Shown here: one piece after another, positions 1 through 6,508 of the stretch | How positions within the stretch are numbered: position 1 is the stretch's first letter | Layout of the letters: each line of letters opens with the position of its first letter | NCBI GenBank assembly: GCA_007116865.1 | Contig: SKHR01000094.1 | Span: 1-9,271 of the forward strand | From: Marinospirillum sp. | Lineage (GTDB): Bacteria; Pseudomonadota; Gammaproteobacteria; Pseudomonadales; Halomonadaceae | Length of the DNA stretch: 9,271 nucleotides | Direction: 5' to 3' | The notes under the pieces: model-generated | Database searches by the model: none | Told to the model about the DNA's origin: nothing | The model's input: only the letters and a program-made list of their open reading frames with translations | Program-made: the position numbers and the translations under genes

Positions 1-2021
1 ACCTCAATATCCGAGCCAGAAAAACGCGCTTCAATTTGTGCGGGCACACCCGGACCAAACATTGGACGCTCCAGCCGCAGCTGTCCTGCCAGATCCGGCT
101 GTTGATCACGTAAGCGCTGCATGACCTGATTGACTTGTGAAACCTCAGTCACTTCAACAATCAGTTGGGCATAAGCCGGATCTGGCTGAACCGGCTCGTA
201 GGTCAGCATGAACCGGGAGGCCCCCTGGCCAACAAAACTGCTCACCGTGACCACTTCTGGCTGAGCGAGCAGATAGTCTTCCAGTTGTTCTATATCACGG
301 CTGGTCGCCCAGATATGGCTCCCCTGAGGCAACTGATAATGGACATAAAATAACGGGGTGTTGCTGTCTGGAAAAAATGCCACTCGCAACCAGCCAAAAC
401 CGGAAAAACTCAAGAGTGTCAGCACCACCAAACCCACGAAGGTGAGTTTCTGCCACTTTAATGCTGCAGCCAGCAAGCGGCGATAGACACCATAGGGGCG
501 CGCCTGGTAAGGGTCTGGCTGAGATGAATTTTGCGCTGACGGCTTTAATAAATAACTGCCCAGCAAAGGCGTCACCCAGATCGCCAACACCCAACTGAGC
601 AGCAATGAAATCAAAATGACCTGAAACAGGGAGAATAAAAACTCACCCGTCTGATCCGGTGACAAGCCGATACCGGCAAAGGCCAGAATTCCAATCACGG
701 TGGCTGCCAGCAAGGGCATTTGAGTGCGGCCAACGGCCTCGGTGGCTGCCTGTGATTTTGTCATGCCGCGCTGACGATTGATCAACATGCCTTCAGCCAC
801 CACGATCGCATTGTCCACCAGCATGCCCATGGCGATGATCAACGCACCCAGAGAAACCCGCTCCATTTCGATGCTGAACACACGCATGAAAAACAAGGTG
901 CCCATCACGGTCAAAAACAGGGTGGCACCCACGACCACACCGACTCGCCAACCCATGAACACACAAAGCACCGAAATCACAATCGTGACCGACAACAAAA
1001 GATTCAGCATAAAGCTGCGTACCGCCTGGTCGACCACCTCATGCTGCTGATAAATCGGGTGCAGGGTCACCCCCAGGGGCAGACGTTCCGACAGGTGTTC
1101 CAGATGCGCCTCAACCCGCTGGCCGACATCAACAATATTGGTATCCGCTACCCCGGCCACACCCAGTGTGAATCCAGACTGACCATTGATGCGCACCAGA
1201 TGATCCGGGTACTCGACGGGCAAGCGCTTCACGTCAGCCAGATCGGCAAGCGTCAGTTGCTCGGTTGCCCCCGGCAACCCGACTCGCAACGCCGCCAGCT
1301 CAGCCAAAGAGTCCATGCCAGGACGCACCACCCAGCGCAATCGCTGATCGTCCACTCGACTCTGCCCGGCTGGCTCGACCGAGTTTTCGGTCTGCAAAAT
1401 ATTCAGCAGGTGCTCGATCGGCAAACCCAGGCGTGTCAGCTTTTCATGCGAGACCTCCAGATAAAAAGCCTCACTGGGCAAGCCCGCACTGGTCACTCTG
1501 CCCACACCGGGCAGGGTTAAAAGTTCGCGGCGCAGGAAGCGCTCTAAATCGCGCAGCTCCCGATCACTGAAACCTTCGGCGGTGACCGCATAAAAAAGCC
1601 CAAACACGTCGCCAAAATCATCGATCACCCGTGAAGACAGGTGTCCCGGCGGCAAACCAGACTGTGCATCATGAACCCGTCGACGTAACTCATCCCAAGC
1701 CTGTGGCATCTGAGCACTGGTATAACGATCGGAGATTTCGACCGTGATTTCTGACAAACCGGGCATGGAGCGTGAAGTGACTCGGCGCAGCTGGGGCAAC
1801 TGCTGAATCGCAGATTCCAGTGGCTCGGTGATCTCCGCCTCGACTTCTAAGGCGGTGGCCCCTGGATAAGGAGTGATCACCAGCGCTTTTTTGATCGTAA
1901 ATGCGGGGTCTTCAAGGCGGCCCAGGGTCAAAAGTGCCCATAATCCACCCAGACACAGCAGCAACATCAACATCCAGGCATTGATCGGGCGGTGCAGTAC
2001 CGATTCCACAGGGTTGAACAT
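1..2021 (-). CDS. RND (HAE1/AcrB-type) efflux permease, 3' end cut off by the window edge
   Basis: Inner-membrane, proton-driven pump subunit of a tripartite RND exporter; it would work with the adjacent membrane fusion protein. I translated the reverse strand: 673 codons are open with no frameshift, about two thirds of a typical protein of some 1,030 residues. It opens MFNPVESVLHRPINAW, followed by a first membrane helix and LEDPAFTIKKALVITPYPGA, typical of this RND branch. The first periplasmic loop contains RELRDLERFLRRELLTLPGV. The TM4 motif GMLVDNAIVV places Asp403 where AcrB has Asp407, with Asn404 in place of AcrB Asp408. A second periplasmic half follows, and the visible part ends at FGPGVPAQIEARFSGSD. 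The start has an AGTGAGG ribosome site overlapping the stop of the upstream adaptor gene, 11 bp away. The transported substrate cannot be read from the sequence. Confidence 0.95.
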   Translation of the reverse strand, partial: MFNPVESVLHRPINAWMLMLLLCLGGLWALLTLGRLEDPAFTIKKALVITPYPGATALEVEAEITEPLESAIQQLPQLRRVTSRSMPGLSEITVEISDRYTSAQMPQAWDELRRRVHDAQSGLPPGHLSSRVIDDFGDVFGLFYAVTAEGFSDRELRDLERFLRRELLTLPGVGRVTSAGLPSEAFYLEVSHEKLTRLGLPIEHLLNILQTENSVEPAGQSRVDDQRLRWVVRPGMDSLAELAALRVGLPGATEQLTLADLADVKRLPVEYPDHLVRINGQSGFTLGVAGVADTNIVDVGQRVEAHLEHLSERLPLGVTLHPIYQQHEVVDQAVRSFMLNLLLSVTIVISVLCVFMGWRVGVVVGATLFLTVMGTLFFMRVFSIEMERVSLGALIIAMGMLVDNAIVVAEGMLINRQRGMTKSQAATEAVGRTQMPLLAATVIGILAFAGIGLSPDQTGEFLFSLFQVILISLLLSWVLAIWVTPLLGSYLLKPSAQNSSQPDPYQARPYGVYRRLLAAALKWQKLTFVGLVVLTLLSFSGFGWLRVAFFPDSNTPLFYVHYQLPQGSHIWATSRDIEQLEDYLLAQPEVVTVSSFVGQGASRFMLTYEPVQPDPAYAQLIVEVTEVSQVNQVMQRLRDQQPDLAGQLRLERPMFGPGVPAQIEARFSGSDIE

Positions 2022-2032
2022 GAATAAAAGCC

Positions 2033-3085
2033 TCACTGACCGCTTTGCACAGAACGAACCCGTAAACCCGGCGTCAAACGTGAGGTGCCACGGGTGACCA
2101 CCTGCTCACCTTCGCTCAGGCCAGAGCGAATTTCGATGCGGTTATGCTGAATGCGACCCACCTCAACCGCTCGCGGCTGAACCTCACCCGACTCTGGATT
2201 GACAACCCAGACACGAAAATCATTGGCTGAATGCGGGCTGGTAACTGCCGCCAGAGGCAGGCTGATTCGTGGTGTATCACTCGCCCCAAGACGACGGACT
2301 TCAACTGTGACAGTACGCCCCGGCAGCAGGTCCGGTGCCTGGCTGCGTGCCAGTCCCAGAGTCACCTGGTAGGTTTGAACCACTCGATCCGGTTCAGTGA
2401 CATGCTCCCGATAGGAGAGCGGCAAAGGGTCGCCCTGGTCTAATAAAAGCCAGGCTTCATAGGCCTCTGGGTCTCGTATCCGGTGTATCAAGTCCTCCGG
2501 CACACTGATATGCACTCGCCACTCGGTCACATCCTGCACCCGCATCACGGGTGTTCCGGCTTGAATCAAGGTGTGAGGTTCAACCAGGCGCCGGGTTAAA
2601 AGTGCATCAAAAGGAGCCGACAGTTGAGTGTAAGACAGGTTCTGCTGAGCCGTTTCGAGTGCAATCTGGGCCAAAGTTTCTTGATCCACCGCCTCATCAT
2701 AGACGGCTTGCGGGATCGACTGATTGGCCAGTAAAGGCGCTTTACGCGCCCGATCCCGCCGTGCTCGATCCAACTGAACTTCAGCCTGGCGCAACGCCAG
2801 CTGATAATCCACCGGGTCTAATAATGCCAAGACTTCTCCCTGGGTCAGCACCTGACCGGGACGCCCAGCAAGAGAGGCCAAACGCCCGCCGACCTGAAAC
2901 GCCAGGTCAACTTGACTGACCGCATCAACCCGTCCGACAAAACGACGGCTTTCCTGCCCTGTCTCCAGCCTGACCACTTCGGTTTGCACCGGAGTAAAGG
3001 TCTCAGCCCAGCCAGCAAGGGATGCACTGACCAGTCCCAAAAACACCCACCCACGGATCTGTCTCGATAAAAAGACTCGTTTCAT
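2033..3085 (-). CDS. RND efflux membrane fusion protein (periplasmic adaptor, HlyD/AcrA family)
   Basis: A 350-residue periplasmic adaptor linking the RND permease to an outer-membrane channel. The start at 3085 is chosen over an upstream ATG at 3196 for three reasons: it has a GGAGG ribosome site 5 bp away, it yields a good signal peptide (MKRVF, a hydrophobic core, then LAGWA before ETFTP), and it overlaps the tetR stop by 4 bp. There is no lipobox cysteine, so it is probably exported by Sec but not lipidated, unlike AcrA. Visible domains are the lipoyl/barrel-sandwich half (VDLAFQVGGRLASL, then GQVLTQGEVLALLDP), a short coiled-coil hairpin rich in Ala, Gln and Arg, the returning lipoyl half (LSYTQLSAPFDALLTRR), a beta-barrel, and a membrane-proximal domain ending GLSEGEQVVTRGTSRLTPG. 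It is the middle gene of the tetR-adaptor-permease operon. Confidence 0.93.
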   Translation of the reverse strand: MKRVFLSRQIRGWVFLGLVSASLAGWAETFTPVQTEVVRLETGQESRRFVGRVDAVSQVDLAFQVGGRLASLAGRPGQVLTQGEVLALLDPVDYQLALRQAEVQLDRARRDRARKAPLLANQSIPQAVYDEAVDQETLAQIALETAQQNLSYTQLSAPFDALLTRRLVEPHTLIQAGTPVMRVQDVTEWRVHISVPEDLIHRIRDPEAYEAWLLLDQGDPLPLSYREHVTEPDRVVQTYQVTLGLARSQAPDLLPGRTVTVEVRRLGASDTPRISLPLAAVTSPHSANDFRVWVVNPESGEVQPRAVEVGRIQHNRIEIRSGLSEGEQVVTRGTSRLTPGLRVRSVQSGQ

Positions 3086-3636
3086 ACATCCTCCGCCAAA
3101 GCTTCTATGCGCTGCAGCACCGCCGCTTTTTCTGTGTGATCGAAAGGCAACAGCCCAAGCATGTGCATTAACATTAGTCCCTCGGCGGCAGCCCATAGCG
3201 CCGTGGCCAGTTGCGGGTCTTTGGATTCTGTAGAGATTTTGCGATAACGCCTGGCAAACTGCTCGCGCAGCGGATCAAGCATGCTCAGGTTCTGCGCGGC
3301 TGCGGCAAGAATGGCCATGGCAATATTGGGATGCAGGTCATCCAACTGGCGGGTCACCTGCACACTGGCTTTAATGGAGGGGTTGGCTTGGCCCTGACGC
3401 TCAGTCCAGGCCTGTTCAAATAAAGGCTGATAGGTTGAGGTCAGGCGAGTCAGCATCCCTTCAATCAGAGCTTCTTTACTGGGAAAGCTATACAGCACAC
3501 CGCCTTTGGTCAAACCGGCTTCTTCAGCCACCGAGTCGAGACTGACCTTGCCCGCCCCCCGCTTTACTGCCACCTGCTCAGCCGCATCCAATATGACTTC
3601 CCGTGAGTTATTGCGCCGCCGCTTAATACTTGCCAT
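3082..3636 (-). CDS. TetR/AcrR-family transcriptional repressor of the efflux operon
   Basis: A 184-residue one-domain-pair regulator. The N-terminal DNA-binding domain contains the helix-turn-helix VSLDSVAEEAGLTKGGVLY (residues about 31-49), followed by SFPSKEALI, the usual TetR signature. The remainder is an all-helical ligand-binding and dimerisation domain. I start at the ATG at 3636 (MASIKRRRNNSREVI). A longer in-frame ATG at 3723 would add a hydrophobic leader out of place in a cytoplasmic regulator and would run through the promoter and operator region. The ribosome site is weak (GAGAGAG). The stop overlaps the adaptor start as ATGA, indicating translational coupling, so the repressor is made from the operon it probably controls. 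Self-control is inferred from a palindrome in its leader. The inducer is unknown; efflux regulators of this type often bind pump substrates. Confidence 0.93.
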   Translation of the reverse strand: MASIKRRRNNSREVILDAAEQVAVKRGAGKVSLDSVAEEAGLTKGGVLYSFPSKEALIEGMLTRLTSTYQPLFEQAWTERQGQANPSIKASVQVTRQLDDLHPNIAMAILAAAAQNLSMLDPLREQFARRYRKISTESKDPQLATALWAAAEGLMLMHMLGLLPFDHTEKAAVLQRIEALAEDV

Positions 3637-3655
3637 AGACTCTCTCAACAAAAAA

Positions 3656-3669
3656 ATACCAAAAGGTAT
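3656..3669. promoter_or_regulatory. Putative TetR operator 1 (perfect palindrome in the tetR leader)
   Basis: ATACC-AAAA-GGTAT is a perfect 5+5 bp inverted repeat, 20 bp upstream of the tetR start codon. Its position, just downstream of the candidate tetR promoter, suits an autorepressor roadblock. A second site sharing TTTGGTAT lies about 99 bp away. Binding by this TetR protein is inferred from position and symmetry. Confidence 0.6.
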
Positions 3670-3682
3670 AGTTAATTTTGCC

Positions 3683-3710
3683 AGTATAACGATGCCAACC
3701 AGAAAAACAA
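3683..3710 (-). promoter_or_regulatory. Candidate sigma70 promoter for the tetR-adaptor-permease operon
   Basis: On the minus strand, TTGTTT (3710-3705) and TATACT (3688-3683) are separated by 16 bp. The -10 matches consensus at 5 of 6 positions, but the -35 at only 3 of 6. Transcription would begin near 3676, placing operator 1 inside the start of the leader. A second TATACC at 3670-3665 lacks a well-spaced -35. Confidence 0.4.
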
Positions 3711-3731
3711 ACCATCGATGCATCCAGACGC

Positions 3732-3760
3732 TTGCAGACTTAGACTAAAGACTATATACT
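3732..3760 (+). promoter_or_regulatory. Candidate sigma70 promoter for the LRV-repeat gene
   Basis: TTGCAG (3732-3737) and TATACT (3755-3760) are separated by exactly 17 bp. The -10 is a 5 of 6 match and the -35 is moderate. The predicted start lies near 3767, leaving a leader of about 32 nt before the ATG at 3799. The -10 is contained in putative operator 2. Confidence 0.5.
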
Positions 3761-3768
3761 TTGGTATA
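3753..3768. promoter_or_regulatory. Putative TetR operator 2, overlapping the -10 of the LRV-repeat gene
   Basis: TATAC-TTTG-GTATA is an inverted repeat at 3755-3768. Aligned with operator 1 read on the minus strand, it matches at 12 of 16 positions, including the uninterrupted core TTTGGTAT. The spacing between ATAC and GTAT is 2 bp shorter than in operator 1, so affinity may differ. Occupancy would cover the -10 box of the rightward promoter and shut off the small repeat-protein gene. Confidence 0.5.
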
Positions 3769-3798
3769 AATTGCAGTGCAGCATTAATTGAGGCGTCA

Positions 3799-4218
3799 AT
3801 GGTCAGTACAGAACAGCTTGAAACGCTACTTTTCAGTCAACAACAACTGGAGCAACGGTGGGTACTTGGTTTACACGCCCGTCCAGAGACTTGGCGTTTC
3901 ATCTATGACCGTTATCCACAACTGGCCTTTGTGTTAGCACAAAACCCTAGCCTGCCAACCGATTTAGCAGACGAGCTGGCTAACCACCCAGAGGCCAGGG
4001 TTCGCTTAATGATTGCACGTCATCGGTCACTCAGCGATTTTGGTGTGCAAACCCTGATTGATGATCCAGAAGCCGCCGTGCGTTTAGCCCTTGCTCGGCG
4101 CAAAGACCTGGATCCCTGTTTTACTGAACAACTGCAAATGGATGCAGATGTCGGTGTACGCTTGGCGACTGAGCGTTATCAGCAGCATCAACCCTTGGCC
4201 ATGGCCAGTGGTTGGTAG
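3799..4218 (+). CDS. Small helical-repeat protein (LRV/HEAT-like, 26-residue repeats)
   Basis: A 139-residue protein with no signal peptide or membrane segment, so probably cytoplasmic. The ATG at 3799 is preferred because GAGGCG lies just upstream; an earlier ATG at 3718 would read through the promoter and operator. The chain has degenerate repeats with the pattern V-R-L-x-x-A, a loop containing Leu-(Pro/Ser/Asp), a second helix, then Asp/His-Pro-Glu-Ala. VRL recurs at residues 68, 94 and 120, exactly 26 apart, and the equivalent of an earlier unit is LAF at 42. This resembles leucine-rich-repeat-variant (LRV) and HEAT-like proteins, which generally act as binding scaffolds. No cysteine cluster of the kind seen in some LRV proteins is present. 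It is divergent from the efflux operon, and its promoter carries a copy of the putative TetR operator. The partner and specific function are unknown. Confidence 0.85.
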   Translation: MVSTEQLETLLFSQQQLEQRWVLGLHARPETWRFIYDRYPQLAFVLAQNPSLPTDLADELANHPEARVRLMIARHRSLSDFGVQTLIDDPEAAVRLALARRKDLDPCFTEQLQMDADVGVRLATERYQQHQPLAMASGW

Positions 4219-4260
4219 AGAGTTTCCTTCGTCGATTGAACTAAGTGCCCTTTTGCACTG

Positions 4261-4287
4261 AAGAGCAGCCTGGCTGCTCTTTTTTTT
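4261..4287 (+). terminator. Rho-independent terminator of the LRV-repeat gene
   Basis: A perfect 9-bp stem, AAGAGCAGC / GCTGCTCTT, with a 3-nt loop runs into a tract of eight T residues, 42 bp after the stop codon. A smaller hairpin (AGTGC / GCACT, 4244-4259) sits immediately before it. The arrangement isolates the small gene from the downstream region. Confidence 0.9.
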
Positions 4288-4330
4288 GCCTGAAAAGCAG
4301 CCATCAAAACAGCCTATCTGAGCCATTATT

Positions 4331-4365
4331 TTATTCACAATACCTGTGGATAAAACTGTGAAAAA
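4331..4365. promoter_or_regulatory. Cluster of three DnaA boxes
   Basis: Three 9-mers fit the E. coli DnaA-box consensus TTWTNCACA within 35 bp. They are TTATTCACA (plus, 4331-4339), the optimal TTATCCACA read on the minus strand (TGTGGATAA, 4345-4353), and TTTTTCACA on the minus strand (TGTGAAAAA, 4357-4365). The gaps are 5 and 3 bp, with the first two boxes facing each other. The spot is AT-rich and just past a terminator. No origin-associated genes are nearby, so it may be a DnaA titration or reactivation site, or a DnaA-controlled regulatory site, rather than oriC. The function is inferred from sequence alone. Confidence 0.6.
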
Positions 4366-4703
4366 CCCTGTAGCAAACCGAGAGGTTCCCCATGAGACCT
4401 AGACCCATGACAGATTGGTTAAAAAGCCACCAACTCAATGACTGATATTTGACAACCCAATCCTTGACAGGGATCAATATGAATTCAATGCGTTGTTTTT
4501 AAAGGGTTTTTGTTTTGCTAAAAAAATCATCAACTTGTCATCTCTGTCACGAAAAACCAATCACTTAGCCATCACCCCTGCTCGACTTGAACCAGTCAAA
4601 AGGATTGTGTCAACACCTTTTTTAGCCTGTGGACACTTGACATCCATATCATCGCTTTGCAGCCCTTATCGCACCTGCTATTCTGCTGCTTCAACCCTAA
4701 AAC
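4366..4703 (+). other. Gene-free interval between the DnaA-box cluster and ycaO
   Basis: No convincing gene is present: the open frame from 4493 has no ribosome site and overlaps ycaO in another frame. The interval holds the FNR-type box (listed separately), a CCCATGA direct repeat at 4389 and 4404, T- and A-rich runs at 4494-4530, and another TTGACA at 4637 with no properly spaced -10. If transcription begins near the FNR-type box, about 190 nt of it would be ycaO leader. I found no recognisable riboswitch or leader peptide. Confidence 0.5.
4464..4477. promoter_or_regulatory. Putative FNR/Anr-type binding site upstream of ycaO
   Basis: TTGAC-AGGG-ATCAA matches the FNR consensus TTGAT-N4-ATCAA at 9 of 10 positions. 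A -10-like TTTAAA at 4498-4503 is placed so that the box would centre near -40 of a start around 4510, the usual class II activator position. That would give a leader of about 190 nt before ycaO. Regulation by oxygen is inferred. Confidence 0.45.
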
Positions 4704-6458
4704 ATGAGTTTTTCAATGCGCCCTTCAACCTCCAAGACCCATCTCGTCGGCAAGGATGCCCCACTGGAAGTCACGCTGGAAAAAATGCAGTCGCAACTAA
4801 GCCGTTTAGGCTTTGAGGTTGAACCTAAGTCCTGGCTCAATCCGGTGCCTCATGTCTGGTCTGTCCATCTACAGGACAAGCATTGCCCTCAGCTATTCAC
4901 CAATGGCAAGGGTACTAGCAAAGAAGCGGCTCTCGCCTCTGCACTCGGTGAGTTCTTTGAACGCCTGAGCAGCAATTACTTTTGGGCGGACTACTGGCTT
5001 GGCCCTGAAATCGCGGAGTCGGACTTTGTGCATTACCCCAATGAAGTCTGGCTGCCAGCCACACCTCACAGCATTCAGTCCGTTTTACTGGATGAAACAA
5101 GCCGTGCAATCTATGCCGATTTTTTACACCCCGATGCGCTGGTCGATATCAACAGCGGCGCACCCCACCGAGGCATTTGTGCGCTACCCTTTGTACGTCA
5201 ATCCGACCAGCAGCCGGTTTTGTTTCCGGTCAATCTGATTGGCAATCTGTTTGTCTCCAACGGCATGGCCGCTGGCAATACACAAACCGAAGCTCAGGTA
5301 CAGGCCTTGTCTGAGATCTGCGAGCGAGCCGTCAAAAACCACCTGCTCAGTGAAGGGCTTTGTCCACCACAAATACCGGATGCGGTACTGGCTCGTTATC
5401 CAAAAGTGATGGCTGCTATTCAAGCGCTGCAAGCAGCCGGTTTCCACCTGCAGGTTCGTGATGCCTCCTTGGGGGGCATCTATCCGGTCATCAACGTCAA
5501 TCTGCTGAACCCCAAGGATGGTGGGTGTTTTGCTTCTTTTGGTGCCCACCCTCTATTTGAAGTCGCACTGGAGCGCACCGTTACTGAACTCCTCCAGGGG
5601 CGCGCATTGGATCAACTGGATGTGTTCGCTCCTCCCAGCTTTGATCTGGATGCCGTGGCCGATCCGCACAATCTGGAAACGCATTTCATTGACTCCAGCG
5701 GCCTGGTGGGCTGGCCTCTAGTGGCGGATCAGGCAGACTATCCTTTCACTGAGTGGGATTTCCAGGGCGACACCGAAGCCCAGCGACAACAGCTACTAGA
5801 CCAGCTGGAAACACAGGGGCACAGCGTTTATATCGCTGAATATAACCACCTGGGCGTGCCAGCCTGCCGTATTCTGGTGCCCGGCTTTTCTGAGATTTAT
5901 CCCCCACAAGACCTCTACTGGGATAACAACAATCAAGGGTTGGTCCTAAGGGATGCCATGCTCAACCTGCCGGAACTGGATCGTCCTGCACTGGCTGAGC
6001 TACTGGATCAACTCAATGAGCAGGATTTTAACGACCAGCAGCCCGTTGCTGCGTTAATCGGTGTTGTGCCCGGCAGCGGATTCTGGAAAAGCCTGCGGAT
6101 CGGGGCATTGAAAGCCATGCTGTGTCTGGCATTGGGTGAAAGCGAAGAAGCCCTTGCTTTGATCGAAAACCACCTGCTGTTTGGACACCTGTCCCCCGAC
6201 GAACAGCGGCATTATCGCTGCCTGCGCGCCCTACTGGAAATCCACATCGCAGAGCAGTCCTTGCAAAATTTCCAATCCGTGCTCCATGCTTACTTTGGTC
6301 AGCAAGAGGTGACGATCTGCACTGAGCTGGTTGAAGGCAAAAGTACCTTTCATGGCTTCACCCCTGCACCAGGACTGACTGGTCTGCAAGCACACCAGGC
6401 CCTACTGGAAGCCTACCACAAGGTTCAGGTCGCAAAAATTGCCGCAGCCAAGGCTTGA
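4704..6458 (+). CDS. ycaO: YcaO, ATP-dependent cyclodehydratase-like protein linked to S12 methylthiolation
   Basis: A 584-residue protein that, from memory, aligns almost end to end with E. coli YcaO (586 residues). The shared blocks include SWLNPVPHVWSVH, FTNGKG, ALGEFFERLSSNYF, GNLFVSNGMAAGNTQTEA, FASFGAHPLFEVALERTVTE and LETHFIDSSGL. The YcaO domain uses a distinctive ATP fold. Acidic and basic residues expected to hold nucleotide and Mg are visible at Glu83/Glu86, Glu204/Glu207/Arg208 and Glu290/Arg291/Glu295. The C-terminal region (from about residue 430) is the helical, TPR-like extension of the E. coli-type branch. The C-terminus (KIAAAKA) lacks the PxPxP tail of azoline-forming YcaOs. 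In E. coli, YcaO is required for efficient RimO-dependent beta-methylthiolation of ribosomal protein S12; its chemistry there is not settled. The start is uncertain: the ATG at 4704 has no clear ribosome site, and Met5 at 4716 has a weak TGAG upstream. Confidence 0.95.
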   Translation: MSFSMRPSTSKTHLVGKDAPLEVTLEKMQSQLSRLGFEVEPKSWLNPVPHVWSVHLQDKHCPQLFTNGKGTSKEAALASALGEFFERLSSNYFWADYWLGPEIAESDFVHYPNEVWLPATPHSIQSVLLDETSRAIYADFLHPDALVDINSGAPHRGICALPFVRQSDQQPVLFPVNLIGNLFVSNGMAAGNTQTEAQVQALSEICERAVKNHLLSEGLCPPQIPDAVLARYPKVMAAIQALQAAGFHLQVRDASLGGIYPVINVNLLNPKDGGCFASFGAHPLFEVALERTVTELLQGRALDQLDVFAPPSFDLDAVADPHNLETHFIDSSGLVGWPLVADQADYPFTEWDFQGDTEAQRQQLLDQLETQGHSVYIAEYNHLGVPACRILVPGFSEIYPPQDLYWDNNNQGLVLRDAMLNLPELDRPALAELLDQLNEQDFNDQQPVAALIGVVPGSGFWKSLRIGALKAMLCLALGESEEALALIENHLLFGHLSPDEQRHYRCLRALLEIHIAEQSLQNFQSVLHAYFGQQEVTICTELVEGKSTFHGFTPAPGLTGLQAHQALLEAYHKVQVAKIAAAKA

Positions 6459-6508
6459 AATGACCACGAGCCTATGCCTAGATAGAGGCAAACCACACAG
6501 GAGGAATC

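Noticed and set aside
3086..3196. Upstream start of the membrane fusion protein at 3196
   Set aside because: It overlaps tetR by over 100 bp and buries the signal peptide behind 37 residues. The ATG at 3085 has a strong GGAGG site and a clean signal peptide.
3637..3723. N-terminal extension of TetR from an ATG at 3723
   Set aside because: It would put a hydrophobic segment before the DNA-binding domain and place the operator and promoter inside the coding region. The ATG at 3636 gives a normal TetR N-terminus.
4331..4353. The TTATTCACA...TGTGGATAA inverted repeat as an ordinary repressor operator
   Set aside because: Both arms and a third neighbouring 9-mer fit the DnaA-box consensus, which explains the pattern better. 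An unrelated regulator cannot be fully excluded.
4331..4365. Chromosomal origin oriC
   Set aside because: There are only three boxes, no AT-rich 13-mer array, and no dnaA, gidA, mioC or similar gene nearby.
4493..4816. Plus-strand open frame of 107 codons upstream of and overlapping ycaO
   Set aside because: It has no ribosome site, its composition is not protein-like, and it overlaps the true ycaO frame for over 100 bp.
6475..6490. Hairpin TGCCT/AGGCA between ycaO and gabD
   Set aside because: A 5-bp stem without a T tract is too weak to call a terminator or attenuator.
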